Assembly: GCA_030141605.1 (NCBI GenBank)
Contig: JAQGDQ010000043.1
Span: 825,501 to 889,500 of the forward strand
DNA from: Tubiluchus corallicola
Taxonomy: Eukaryota; Priapulida; Priapulimorpha; Priapulimorphida; Tubiluchidae
Length of the DNA: 64,000 bases
Direction of reading: 5' to 3'
The notes under the pieces were generated by a model. The model searched no databases, had not been told where the DNA came from, and worked only from the letters and a program-made list of their open reading frames with translations. This document shows positions 12,601 through 27,600 of the stretch, piece by piece (within the stretch, counting starts at the first letter, position 1; each line of letters opens with the position of its first letter). A program made the translations under genes and the position numbers.

Positions 12601-15600
12601 ATATACTAAAACGGAAAATGGAAAAGATCTTTCTGTGCCTGACAGGCAGGACTTTCTGTACCAAGGTGCTACAAGCTGGCCACAACCATCTAATACTTTG
12701 TGCATCCTACCAACTAGATAAATGATTGGTTGAAATAATTTCACTCAGTCAACTGCAAATTCACTGGATTTCGTTGCAAACTAGCGCGACTGCCTTGGTA
12801 CCTCTCTTACAACGTGTTTTATCAAAGATTCATTTGCAATCAATGAAATTGAGAAATGTACCAAATTCCCCGATTAAGCAGCTTTAGATTAACACACCCA
12901 CGTTACATGTTAGCAGAGACACGCAGGTGCTGACAACTGTCAATAGTTTGCTTTTATTTACCAAAAATATAAAATTTATTTTTTTGTATTTGTGTTTTTT
13001 AACTTGGAGCATTTTTGGTAAAAAAGTACATCTAAGTTGATATTTGCAAAACTGAGAAGTTATCTGTAAACATTCAGTAAAGGCGTTCAGGATCACTCAA
13101 GACCTCACCATCGTCTATGCTGGCAACCAAACCGTGTTTCAATGATTTAGTACCGATATTGACATAAATTGACCAATGCTCACGTATCGACAGGCTTGTT
13201 GACAGAAACCGATATGGCACTCGACCATATAGAGGACCATATTTGGGTATCCTAGTTTGATATGATAACGCGTGCTGAGTGAAGCCATGTGTGTATTGAT
13301 TAGGCTTGGCGAAATAGAAGATCTCTTATTGATTGATGCTTTGCTGTATTCTTGCTTACCTCAGACTATAGCCTCTATCACAACATTACACCTCACTGAG
13401 GGGCGGGTAACTTAACTCGTTCATTTTCTCATTACCTGCGTGAAGCGGCATTTAACGTTAATCATTGGCGTTGGGCTTTTTCTCTGCACCCATAAACCAA
13501 GGCTGCTCACAGTAAATGTTAACTATGATAACGGGACGTTACTAGCACTGACGCGATGCTTGCTCAATTGCCTCAATGAACGTGGATCTGCGTTACCTGG
13601 ATACCTGTGATAACCATTATCAATACAATAACTTTATGACTGTATATATCCGTTTTAGCATAACTGCATTGCCATGCGTTACGTAGTTTTTCTATTAGGA
13701 GAACGACTGTCCTATTGTTAATGACAGTATTAGGAACCTTTACATATATCAGAAGCCTCACATTCCAGCAACATTACAATAGCAAATTTAATAAGTAATT
13801 CCTAAACCTCATGAATTACTGCATCCACATTACTACAAAAGTATTTAAAGAATTAGTCTAAGACAGGCTTTTACAATTTTAATTCTCAGAAAGGAAGCTT
13901 TCAACACCTTTAGACTTTTCATCCTAAATCGTTTTTTCTAAAATAGGGCAACACAGCCAGTTTTGTCAATTTGACCATGTTTAAATAAAAAAACGCCCCT
14001 TGTCAGTTCCTCTAGTCCCTCGACCAAAAATTAGCGGAAAGGCGTCAAAAACGCAAACAATGGCCGCCAAATCTTCTGTGCAAACATATAAAAGAAATTC
14101 CCAGAAAATTAACATTAAAGAGCGGATTATGACCATGGTAGACAGGTCAAAGGAATCCATTTATGCTAGTTTCACTTCAAAATTGGCCACCATGTTCAAA
14201 ATGACAACCACACAAAACAAAATCATGCTAATCATGCAATTATGTGTTTCTCACACCTACACATTTGCTACATAAATAAAAAGCATTTTTATTAAGTCGA
14301 CCTTGGCGAACTTGCTGAACATAATAAGCCGATACTAGGTCCCAATCCCGATACAATTCGACTTATACAGTCCAATAAACAAAAAATGACCTGACACATG
14401 TGGGATCATATATGGGTTCCAGGCATATGCAATCTAGCAGAATCGTTAAAAACTCGCTCATTTTGCCTAAAAAATGATGAAACCGCATTATGAATGCAAA
14501 ATTTTCACATTTTTTATCAGTCAAGTTTTGTATGAAATTTAACTAATTGTGGGTTCACACCATCATTAATAGACCTCATAATCTTCTTGATATTAAGATT
14601 ATAATAATTAATTAATTACCCAGAGAAATGTCACACTCAAAATTAATCAAAATATTAAAAAAAATCTAATTAGTTAGTATCACTTTAGTGCAAGAGTGCA
14701 AGCAATTTAAAGATGGAAATGCTGAATTTGATTGGCCTGCTATAAGGGATGAACTTTATGCTTAAATTTGATTTGCCAGCTATAAGAGATGACTTTGAGC
14801 TGGCTTGACCACTGGGAAAAAAGGTAGCCAAACATTGTGCAGAAGCAGCAGATATTTAATCCAGGCTGTGTTCCAACCTTTTCACATTACCTGTCTTTCA
14901 AGCTTGGTATTTATTTAATCGTGGGCTTGTATTATCAGTAATAATAATCTTGACATTAAGATTGCAATGTTAATAAAAAATACTGAAATATCGCCAATAT
15001 AAAGTTAGAATTCAAAGAGACAAGTATAATGTATTGTATCTGATTCAACTCATCAGAAAGTTGGACTTTAACACACACTAAAGAGCGGCGTTATTTGGTT
15101 CCCAAAGTTATGTCAATGTCAATGGGACTCACTAGCACTACGTATCTGAAGCCAACATTAAAGATTAAGAGGCTTACTTCCGGGGCTCCCGTTAAAATGG
15201 TAGTACTTATTGCCAATTCAAGGTTAAAAGCTATACTGATGAAATTGCAAATATATTGCCCTTGACTCAAAGCTCATTACAGAATCGTCAGAGCAGGAAA
15301 ATGATCTAGCACATTCCAATATAAAGGCATTGTTTAAAAGAGATGGAGTGTTGGAGAGGGAAGGACGAGAACCGGGAAAAAGCAGAGGATTACAGCTCTA
15401 ACGTTCAATGTTCAATCATTCCAAGCATTTTCTAGGCCATATAGGTTACGTGAAAATCAATACAAGACATTCTTGCATCGAAAGTTCTCATTTGGTGCTC
15501 AAAACCTTACCGTAAAGCAGTACTAAAGATAAAATATGACTGAGCGTCAAAAAGTAGTTTAGACATTGCTGATAACGATATCACATTTAGAACCCGACGA

Positions 15601-18600
15601 AAAGCTTCGCACGCGGAACATTAAGATGTATAATTTTGACGTGACATGGTATCACGAGCGCATTCAGAGCACAAAAAACTCCTTGCGTCATAAAACTTAC
15701 TACATAAAGCTAAAGAAATTCTTTTTGAAATTTTGTATCACATACATGCCGCTTTATTGCATACAGGAGTTGCGTTAACAGCAACGCTGTATAAAACTTG
15801 AAAATTTAAATTTGCGCAATGACCATTTAAATATGTACAGCTATTTTGACCGTAGGCCATTTGAAACAAGTTTAGACAATGTTGGGTAAAGTTTGAAAAA
15901 ATAATCACACTTCATTAATAAAGTAAAAATATAAATTACAGTAAGTTGTTAATAAAAATTTAAAATACGTTTTTTGTGAGTCAGTAATGTACACTCGGAA
16001 GGCGAGTCAGTGACATTTTACCATATAGCACGAATATTTTAAATTACTAAGAATCTCCTTTTCTAGTTACATAAGTCTGGCTTAGAAACAGGTAAACGCA
16101 ATGCTAAGTAGTATAACTTTGTGTGGAAAATTTTTTGGGGCATACTATAAAATTGCCTTTTCTTCTCCTTTAACAATGCACGCGCATGTGTGGTAAAACA
16201 CAAATAAAATGTTACTGCATAAGAATTTTTCTCGCTGAATTTACATAAGCTACATCAGAATACACATCAGAGACGGCCAAACACAATTTTCGAATATATC
16301 CGGTAAACAGGCAGTCAATTTACTTATTAAACTGTAACTGCATGGAAATTACGAGTCCACTCCTGTATGGTATTTCATAGGGCTGTATGAATAACATAAG
16401 TACGACGGTGTGCAGACATTTGGATCATTCGCCACAAACATTTTAACACATCGGTCATTTGGACACAAGATACTTTGGGCACACAGGTAATTTGGAAACT
16501 GTAACTCTGTAGAAACTATACATCTGTAGTCTAGCTTGTATGAACAATAGGCATGCCAAGTACTCTCACGAATCGAGTTATGCTGCAAGTAAGCTGCTAA
16601 CCACAACTTTCTGGGTTAATATTAGCTTTCTAGCCAAATTTCATGAAATTATATTTAGCCTAAGTTAGGAGTAAGACATTCCAACCATCCCGCTTTGACG
16701 GGAGACTCGATTTTAATCGTAATCTCCCTTTCTCCACATTTTGAAAGATTTCTCCTGATTTTCTACCAATTGTTATTTCACCGTAAAAATCGAAACAAAA
16801 CACGATCGCACTAAGGAGAAAACATGACTTATCGTGCCACACAAGTTAGAAGCAAGACGTAGGTGCGTGGCTGTACAAAAATTATACAGCAGCCAAATTT
16901 TAGAGTTTTAGACAGTGACCAATAATTTGACTTAAAGATTTAAAGCTTTTCTTGTTTGGGACTTCATTTGCATATTCGAAAAAATGACACAAAGGTTTTT
17001 CTGTCTAAAATTGCAGGGAGCACTTCTTTAAGGAGTTAAAAGTGCTGTCTCAAAGGCATTTCTACTTAGTTTTCAGTTTTCTTTTCCTTTTGAACCTCGC
17101 TATAAGTCAGACAGTATACCCGGCCTGCTCAGGGCCTCAGGCTCAAACCATCGACAGCAAAGTGCAGGGAACAAACTGTTATGCTGCCTAGTTGTGCAGT
17201 TTTTTCGTCGTTCTAATCACATCTAAGAATTCACTGTGTTCTTACAATTTTATCTGTTAGAAAACGTAAAAATGGACCTATTTGTCAGAAGCATTATTTG
17301 AAACGCACATCAAATACAGACAACCTAGCAGAGAGATATTTAAAAAACAAAAATAATTAAAAAATAGAAAATTAACCACCATGAAATAATAAAACATCCC
17401 AGCATGAGATACCAGTGACGTCACGCTAAAACCTTTGCATGTTGTACCTCGTTACGAATATGTTTTCATCTAAAAATGTAATGCACTGAAGTAGGTGTGG
17501 ACGAAGCTACAGTTTAAGGTTAGTATTAAAAATCATGGCCGCTTTGAAAAACGTTCGTAAATACTACTAACTGATGGAGTAGTAGCAAGGCTGTCAATAC
17601 GGTGCGACACGAAATTACGATATGGTACGAAAAAAGAACTGTTAAAAGTACGGTATGAAATTACGATATTTTTGTACCCTTTCCGTACCTTTATCCTACC
17701 CTTTTCGTACTACCTTACTCAGCTTCTTGTACAAGGTTTTCATTAGTCAGCAACTCAGGGTTATTTTACCTCTTGGGTGGGGACTTACTGCTCTCCCCTA
17801 ATTAACGCAGAGCACACGCAATTAAAACAAGTAAATTGGTTCGCTTTGGATTCAAAAGCAGCAAGTTGTTCAGAAACGTCGCTTGTCATTTCCCGTAAAT
17901 CACCTTACCTTTATTGTTGTATGTAAACAAACTGGGACTATTGCTTACCATGTTTGTCACCTATTCGTGTAACACCACTGCTCTATCTGCCATTTCTGGG
18001 AATTGTAAAGAAATGCACTGCCGTGCACGGTAAAAATCGCGCCTTTTTTCCTGCGCCATTTTTACCTGTGCCGTTTTTATCTACATTCGTTTTTGTTTCA
18101 ACGTTTCCTCGGCTTAGCTTGAGGGCAACATCTGAGCTAAAAATTTGCTTTTACCAACGATAGCAATTCGAGACGTACCGACCCAACACGTTAAATTGCG
18201 TAGCCTGCGTACTGTTACAAAAATTTTTTAGACAAGTCACTAAATTTGGATCATCATTAAAAATTTGTCACTAGTGAGCGCGTAATTTAAGACAAATCTA
18301 GTTAATGACCGTAACTCATCATGTCTGCCACAAAATTACTTATTAAAGAAAGAAACTCAAAATAATTCTATATCAGTGGCATAATTTTGTGTACCTTTGT
18401 TCGGAAGTGAACGGAAGTTCAACAGCAGTTCTGTTTTTACATTACGCATAATTTCATAGCAATAAAACGTAAATTTATCGTTTTTACAATTAACGTTTAT
18501 GCCACTCTTTTATCTTTTTATCCTACATGCACTTGGTGCGGAATTACGGTACAGTATTTTATCGTACTATGTAGTATGATACGATTCGATTTTGTAGGTA

Positions 18601-21600
18601 CGGTGCGGAATTACGGTACATTATTTTATCGTACTATGTAGTATGATACGATTCGATTTTGTAGGTACGGTGCGGAATTACGGTACAGTATTTTTAAAGG
18701 TACGAAGTACGGTATTTTTTTTTCGTACTGTACCGTACTGCCAGCCTTGCGTACCAGGCACATTTTGTACTATTAATGCTTGTATGTTGGATCAATTTTG
18801 CGCCTGCAGTTATTTCTCATCTTACTAAATAACATTGACGAAAACACTAACTGCATGCACTTAATCACAGCTGATACCTCACTGTTCTTTGTTGTCCTGA
18901 AAAGGATTTGAATAGTGACTTTGTACAAATCCAAAAGTGAACAACCCATTGTTAGTCACCAGCTAAAAAGTGAATATATTTTTCTCTTGAAAGATGCCAT
19001 TAATATTCCCTTAATTTTTTTTCTGGCAATACATAAGCGCTATCTATCTTAACATTGCTCCTGAACAATTTTTATCAGCAGTAAATTGAATTTGCTCAAA
19101 TGTATGCTGCTTGCATGACTGGTATGACAACCAATCCAAATTGCATTTTGGTAATCCCTATTAATCGCCATAACCAGTTAGGGTTGCATTTTCCTAAAGG
19201 ACTGAGTTAAAATTTACATGTTGATAAAAACAGTAGAAAAAGCAGCAAATAACGAATTAAAATATTTGTCTAGATCAACATATACATCATCTGCATGGTA
19301 ATATGTAGTTTTGCTACCACAGAATATGGATTACGGAAATGTAATTTGGGCTGGTTGCTATGCCAATTGCATAAATACACTCGACGAATTCGATTTGTTG
19401 CTGTTAAAAAATTTTCAGGAGCAATGTTAGGATCAGCTGCCGCTCACAGTTTGCAGGATTAGTGCATGGGAAATACCAATGCCTATTTCATAATAGCACA
19501 GGCTACAGAACTTTCATCCAGTGGACAATGTCATTTGAAATTGAAAATTTCTTTTTTCATGTCTGCAATTAATTCATGCAATTTATTAAAATTAGAGCTT
19601 AGATATATTTATCAACAATTTTCTTAACAAACGTTTTTAAATTTTAATGAAAAACTAACCAGTTTTCACAAGGTAAAAATCCTACTTGTGTTGGCTTGTT
19701 TCACGACAGTGTGCATTGGTTTGAGCCAGCTAAGACACAATTTGCATAGAAAGAAACTGTAAAAACAGTAAATTGATGATTATTTCCCCAAAGTGCAGTT
19801 GTGCAATTAGATTTCATAACAATCCCTCACTTAATATTATTGCTGTTTATAAATAAATAATATTATTGCCGTTGGGTGGTACTACCTCACACAGTATATG
19901 TGCACATAATACTTTGTAATATGTTAGAAACTTTGTACATCTTTAACAAGACCATTGTGTAATAAATGTGTTTACGTAACCCAAATAAAATATATAATAA
20001 ACTAACCAGCAGACAAAATAACAAAAACAAAGAGAAAAAATCTAAAAAATTAATACCCAAGCATCGAAGTCTGCAAGGATAAATGCAGATTCGATTGCAC
20101 CAGAATTGCCTGAAGGCCATTAAGTGAATGAGGCTTTACAAATTTTTTTGCTACCATGCACTTTTAATTCAATTTAAAATTAATTAATTAAACAGCTCTA
20201 ATTAGTTAACTAATTACCGATTTGCTACAACTTTTTTGTTTTGGACAAAGGACATCCCTTCTAATCACCCTACCGTATTTCTACTCAACTGGGTCATGTG
20301 AACATGCAATTCATATAAATTTACTATTAACTGATTAATTAATAAAACAGCTCTAATTGATTAGCTAATTAACAAATTGCTATAAGCTCTTTGTACTGAA
20401 CCAGTGAAATCCTAACTAATCATCTGGATATAATCCATCCAAAAAGGAACTCGAGCTGATTTGTGGCGTTCCATCTTTACAGGCTGAATACCTTATGTAC
20501 TCAGATATTGTGAGCAAATTTATCCTAAGAACGCTATCGAAACCGCCTGAGAACTTGGTAAGATGTGAAGTAGCCAGCGCTGATATAGCACTAAGTCAAG
20601 CTTTGTACACAAAGTACTTTCTAGCTAAATATATAGCTAAAACTAAATGCTTTCTATGAACAGTGAAAAATATAAATATAAAATGAAATGAATGTATAAC
20701 GGCTGTGGTTAGTAGACAAGAACTGAAATATACCAAGAAAGACACTGAGGAATTCACAAAGGCAATGTAGGAAGGAAAACTACATCATACTAGTCAACTA
20801 AAAGGAAAACGGCCAGAGATAATACCACTATACCTCTATACCTAAAGCCTACTAGACTACACTCTCGGAAAATACGACGAGCACCTAGAAAGAAGAGCGC
20901 TAACATTATTGCTTGGGAGAGGTACAAAAAGTTTCATGCACCATCTGGGTCTAACGGAAATGGATCAATGTCCATGCGGTGGAGGCGCGCAAACATCAGT
21001 ACATCTAATCTTCGAATGCCAACTTATCAGAGAAGCCATATCTGCGTCAGTACCTTCAAGAGAGCCCAAAGAGATATACCGACAACGAGATATGAATATA
21101 TTTAAATTATACATAGATATTGTAAAAGATTTAGTAGAAGTTCCAAAGATGATGTAAATTAAAAACTTAGCATGAAATATGTGACTTAAACTCTGGTAAC
21201 ATAGGCAAGTTTCAATTGTATAAATTAAAATTAAATTAAACTCTAGGCCTTGGTAGAGAAAGTTTTTCGGAATGCTTTTCAATATATATAATTATCTGCA
21301 ACTGGGTCAATAGAAAATCAATTTTTGGTGAAATTATAAGCATGTGCTAAGTGTAGATGTATAACTAATATATAAATATGATGTATATATAATATATTTA
21401 GGTATATGTTTGTAAATAGAAATTTAGATAAAATGTAGTAAAGTAAAAAAAAGTAAAGTCTGTGCATCATTTTGGTTGTGATTGAACATATATAAAGCTA
21501 CACATTTAGTGAGTTTAAATTTCGATTAAAATAGTCATAATTATTTGTGATCTAATTTTTCAAAAGGAAATGAATTATCATGTAACCCTGCACATAGAGG

Positions 21601-24600
21601 GAAATTGTATGTATATGTATATATATATGTAATGTATGTATTTAAATAATAAAGCATAATAACAATAATAACTAATCATCACAGCAAATTTCAACTCAAT
21701 AAGATCAACTCCAGAATAGATTCTTTTGGAATTGGATCAATTTAGAATTAGTTAACTATTAAACAGCTCGAATATTAATTAACGAAGGGTGATACATTTT
21801 TGCCTTGAACCAAGGACACCCTATCCAATCACCACACCAAATTTCAGCTCAATTGGATAAGTAATTTTAGACTTACTTAAATTCATTTGGAATTAAAGAG
21901 TTGGAAAAAATGTGACGGACAGAATGACCTTGCGAAAGCCAGATGTTTTTCTAAAACCAAAACTAAAGCTGGGGAAAAGTACCTTTGTTTAATAGCGTAA
22001 AAAACGGTCACTAACTAGTTATTGCACTGTTCTTGCCTTTAAATTTCATGTTGTTGTTGTTATCAAGCTAAATAACCGGAGTACTAAATTACAAATCAAC
22101 TTAAATAAAATTGCTCTAAGTTAAAGAAATTTTTCGCAGACAACTTATGACATATCTTTCAAAAATACGTATTTTGGGTTTATGTGCAGATCATACGTAT
22201 AAAGAATCTTTGAAAGCAAAATTATTTTGATTAAACAAAGGTATATAGGTAAGGAATTTAATTCTCAATTTAATGCAAAATGTGCAACCAATCAGCTAAG
22301 GTCACTTACGCAAAAGTCACACAAAAGATTCAAGACTTCATTGCAAGAAGGTGCAATAGACACACACCAAAATAACATCAGGGAAATGTGACAGTCCTAG
22401 TCATAGTAAAGATAAAAGGTGAAAGGCTATTGGAATATCTGTCAGGACAAAGCTGAGACGTCACCAAGACGTCATTTTTCAAAATATGCAGAAGGGCAAA
22501 AAGTGGCTATTCATTATGTAATGTGTCGACCATCTTTTCCCACTGACTGGTCTTTAGTGCAGTAGGTCTAGTAAGTAGTAAGTATAACTAACAGAATTTC
22601 GATTTGACACTGTCCAAAGCTGCCGAACTTCCAGCCAAATACACAACTTCACATGGTGTTTTATATGCCACTGACCAGCAGTTGTAATCTTAATAATGTG
22701 AGTGCAACTTGTTTTATGAATAAAATTTACATAATATCTTCATTAAAGTTAATAGCAATACTATTACCATCTCAAATGCTGTGATATATCAATATCTTTA
22801 TATTAAAGTAGAAAAAAGTAATTAACACTTATAGACTTGGCTAAAAATTTGTGAACTTTTCTTAAACTACAAAGTGATGTTATGATAATGAATTGCCATA
22901 ACAGTTTTTGCCTTTGCTAAATAAATTTCAAATATTTCTATACTTTTATCATCTAAAATTGTATAAAACACAATATACTTCATCAGGGGCGTCGTGCACA
23001 AAAAAAAATTAGGGGGGCCCGACTGTATATAATGGCGGAACTTAATTGTTTAAAAAACGTATAATTTTGAATTCCCACACAGTATTTTGCGTGCAAGAAA
23101 AACGATTTATTTATTCCCAACTGGCATTTAACTTAAAGCTATAGCAACGGAAACTTAATTAAAATTTAATTAAGTATTTATTAACTGTCAGGAATCCAAA
23201 GATTCGGCGAAAAGACGACTACCAAAACATATGTACCTTTAACTTAATATTTTTAATAATTACTAAACTTTTTATTCCGAGGCAAGATGAAGATGTTGAA
23301 GAAACAACAAACGTTATTTTTAAATGATTCAGCAGCACAAGTCAAAGCCAACAACATAACATGAATACGTTACACGATGACTATAGGGGTATAGTAGAAA
23401 AGCAATGACAGGTATTACACCAAGATAAAACAAAGAGGTTAAAAAGCGATATACAGCGACTGAACCACTGACCCTGAAATGATCTCGATTTTCCTCCCAT
23501 TTTGGTCTTTGGGTATGCATCCACTACGTCCAGCAATAGCCCGCGACGGATGTACTCATCCTTTTGGATTCGTTCTGTTGGAATCAGAAGATTTGTGCAA
23601 GAGGAAGTGTTGCCTTTAGGGGCTTCAGACTGGCTGACCGACGTTACAGTAGATACAGACGCGCTGGATATGGGGATGAGTGTTGTGGCCATAGAACCTG
23701 GGTCGGGAACACGGTTGGACTTGAAAAATGAAGTCAGACTGGACTGCCTTGACATTGTTTAAGAAATATAGAATCACGTGAAAATTCTCGTCAGCAGAGA
23801 TTCTCCTAGCAGGAGAAAAATGGTGAAATGTGCTCAAAATCACGCCCTTTTATGCAGCAAACTCGTGGGAAAGAGTCGCTAAGGAGTAGCAAAGAGTCGG
23901 TAATGTCCAATCAGGAGGTGGCTCATCAATTTGTATCTCCCAAACCGACTCTCTGGTATTAGGCTAGCTCGACAAACTGACTCTCTGGTACTAGGCTAGC
24001 TCAACATGACTTCAATGTTTGCATTGTTTTTGCTCTATTATTTCACTTGTTCACTATTATAACACACTGCTGAACGAAGCTCAAGTGCTAACTGAGCCGT
24101 TTTGTTAACTAACAGTCTTTTGTGCAAAGACGCTAATGCTACTCAAAGAGCTGCTTCGTTAAACTGTTCCTGCCTGCCTCCTGAATAGATTACATGCAAA
24201 CAAATTAACTACATCCTGACTTCCAGGTAAACACATCTGGTCAGGCATGTATTAACAGTCAGAATAATTTAACTCAGCGACAAACTTTAATGATAAAAAA
24301 TGTTATTGGGCTACTGTACCGAAACGCTCATACTGTTCGCATTTGTGTCAAAAAGTCGGAAATAAATTTGCTTACCGTTTGCCTAAAAAATTGGGGGGGG
24401 GGGCGCCCCCCCCCCAGGCCCCTATAGCACGACGTCACTGTACTTCATAACATCAACTAATTTGGACAAAGTAAAACAGGACACATTACCCAGAACGCAT
24501 ATCAATGCGTTTACAGAAAAAAGTTAACTACAGTGTAATAATAAAATTTTGTATAGTCACAACTAAAAGTAGCATTTACCTTCACGTGCAATCTATTGCA

Positions 24601-27600
24601 GTTCGCTTTGGTAACTCGCAGCCATGACGGTAAATCAATTACTTCCATGAGAACATCTTCATTTAATTCTAGATCCTGTAAATCTCCTACTCCCTTAAGA
24701 GTACTCAACTGTATCCGGTCTGGTGATAAATTCTTTGCAAATCTAAAAAGCAACAGATAGCAATGAAATATAGCCCTCAACATCTCACCAATAACGTTTT
24801 GCTTTAGTGTAAATGAACTGCTGTTATAACGTAAGTTTGGACATTAATAACAGTAAAATGTGAAGCATTGCAAATTTTTAAACACCTTCTGAAACGTAAG
24901 TATCCACTTGAGATTTCTCTTAAACATGTGTGGGTTGCCATAATTAATCTTATTGCAATATGAACAAAATGTTTTAAATTTCATGCTTAGGGTATAACGA
25001 CAACGACAAGAAAATGTTTAGGTCAGGGGTGGGCAAACTAAGTGAGCCACACACTTAAAACTTGGATTTAATTTTAAGGCTTTTACACTGTTAATTTTTT
25101 TTTAGACAATAGCTACTGATATGGTGATAAACAGACAAAATAAAATATATAATTCTTTAGTATTGTTTAATACTATTAAGATTTAAAATACATTTCTGAA
25201 CTATAACAAACGAATGTTTTCAAACTTAAATTTAACAAAAATATAACAGTCTTCGTGAGTTTTACGCAAGAATTTTAATGAGATGAATGCAACTGAACAC
25301 AGCTTTTAACTATTTTCTTGAAATCTGGTGTAAGATTACTGTTGAAATTCGCATAACTGCATGCAAGTTGGAACCTGACAAAAGAGATCTAATCAGAGGC
25401 ACAGAAAGTAACGTACGGTAATCTTTGAATGAATGTCGCTAGATATCCATGAGAACGATCACGTGGGCTTGCCCCGCGCGGCGTGCCGTGCATTGGCAAT
25501 TTAATTGTTGTGCCAAAACATGATCAAACGTTCAATCTCTCAGAAAAGTCTTCAATGTCAGACCAGGCAACAGTGACAATTTTGTGAAAGTATTACAGAG
25601 AATTCGTCTTACAGTAATTGTATGGAGTTTCAGCACGAATGGTAAGAATCTTTTTTTTGGTCGTAACAGGTACATTTTCCTAACATTTTGGAAATAAAAT
25701 ATTAGTAGAGGGAGGGCACATGTGGCCCACAGTACACAATTTGCCCACCCCTGGTTTAGGTGATCTGTTACTTTAATGTAATTTAATAGTGTTTAAACGA
25801 GAGTGAAATCAGAAAAGGCTCAAAATAGAATTTTACACCTAAATTTTCATTATGTAGCTGCTTCGTCAGTTACTTCAAAAATCTCGAAGTTTTAATACTT
25901 AGAAATTCATTCTTAAAAGTTATAAGAAGATTAATTCCAATTTCTAATGTTGAAGTCCAATTTCTAATGTCGAACTTTTTGTAGTTCAAAATGCTAATAT
26001 GAGTAATAACTTATTAATAGCATTTTATATAGTTTATTTATTTATTCACGCTTTATTTCAGCTGAAATAAAATTACCCATATTTTAATATTAAAAAGAAA
26101 GGCACGTAGTTACTCAAGCAAGCCCTCGTTTGATACAGATCACTTTACATTAGCATGTTACATAATTAGATAACACACCATAAACACTTTGTGCAAAAGG
26201 ATAACACTGTGTGATACTAGTACTGAAAACAAAGCATATTCTGAATGTCTACACTGCATAAACCTACAGTCATTTTACGGTTTTTACCTTAAAAATTTAA
26301 ATTACTTTTAACTAAAAGTGAGACTTAAAAGCATATTTCAACTCATCTCATCCCACTGACACATCATAAGGCATAAATTGTAATGGAGTGATAACCAATA
26401 TTCATACAAATTTTATGCATTGGATCTGTTTTTCTGCAGCTTATTAAAAATTTCAGTTTATTGCTTTGAAAGTGTTTTGAAGACCAAAGGCCAACAAGTA
26501 CAATCTAAACATATTAAGCACCACTCAGCTTAATGAAAATGCATATTAAAATTCGGCCTGCATTGGTCAAGCAACCTCACTAGATCAAAGATGTGAAATG
26601 TCTTAATGGACAGAGGAAATAATAGATTATTTCTATTTAGACATCTGTTTCAAACTTTTGCACAATAACAACAACAAGAGAAGCATTCAATACTCAGTAC
26701 CACTCGCTGGCAATTTCATAAGTCAGTTTTCACATAAAGATTGTAAATAAAATTCAAGCTGCGCCAAAGACTGCATGTCAATAAATTCAACTTAAGCTTT
26801 ACTCCAGTCGCCACGCTATTGCACAAGTGCATCAAGTTTCAGTTGCATAGGTTTAGTGGTTTTAGTGATACTGCAAAAACCAAAAGTCAGCTGTATGACC
26901 TCAGCGTTCAACTTTGTAACCTGGTACATTTTTGTTACTCAAACTAATCTTTCTAATCTGATTAATACCTGAATTTCTTTGCAGCGAATAAGAAAATTAG
27001 ATTTAAAAATACAGAATTTTTTATGTACTTTGGCACATTGCTCACTGGAATCTAGCACTACAGATAATAGAACTAACTTTGAATTAATTTATGAACCTAT
27101 TAGAACTATAAAATATAAATGTGATTACAGGTTATTGCTAAAATCTGCAGTATAAAGCCAAATTTAATTCTATTAAAACTACATAATATTTTATATAACT
27201 TAAAAAATTAGACTTTATAAAAAAGTGCACCGATCGTACTGACAGAATTCCAAACATTTATAATGAAAGCATGCCCAAATAGATTTAGGTCATAACTATT
27301 ATTTTTGTAAAAAAAAATGCTACTGGATTTTTTTATTAGAAATTCAAGCTCAGAATAGGTTATAAGGCATTCGAAGCTATAGGAAGATCTACAGTGAGCC
27401 TGACAGCAGTAGATGAATTTATTTTGAAAAGCAAATTCATTATGCAACTGCTGCTTTATAGATACATTGGGAGGACTGAAAGCATGAAGAATGCTAATTG
27501 TAACTATCAAGCTAATAGACCATCGAAGAGTTAAATCAGATGGTCTATTCATTTATTCTCTATAACATTTATTCAGACTGAACAGTTAATTAAAAACATT

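Larger units (their letters stand above)
22984..24440. mobile_element. hAT element (TTF/ZMYM-type), internally deleted
   Basis: TIRs CAGGGGCGTCGTGC (left) and CAGTGACGTCGTGC (right, complement) are flanked by a perfect 8-bp duplication TACTTCAT (22976-22983 and 24441-24448). This is diagnostic of hAT. Inside, on the minus strand, lies the N-terminal exon of a transposase. At 1457 bp the element lacks the catalytic and dimerisation regions and is non-autonomous. It contains a 32-bp tandem duplication (23941-24004) and a G11-CG-C10 hairpin near its right end. Confidence 0.9.
10844..24579. other. BLTP3 intron 2 (13.7 kb), transposon graveyard
   Basis: Contains repeat R1 copy 3, SINE copies, the CAAGGCTG element (17586-18749), RT relics (18786-19430), a second LINE 3' relic (20857-21157), a repeat flanking it, and the TTF-finger hAT element (22984-24440). 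Between about 10,850-13,950 and 15,000-17,580 I see no gene or recognisable repeat. Confidence 0.6.

Noticed and set aside
18535-18690. CRISPR-like array
   Set aside because: The 67-bp units are directly adjacent with no variable spacers; this is an ordinary tandem repeat in a eukaryotic transposon.
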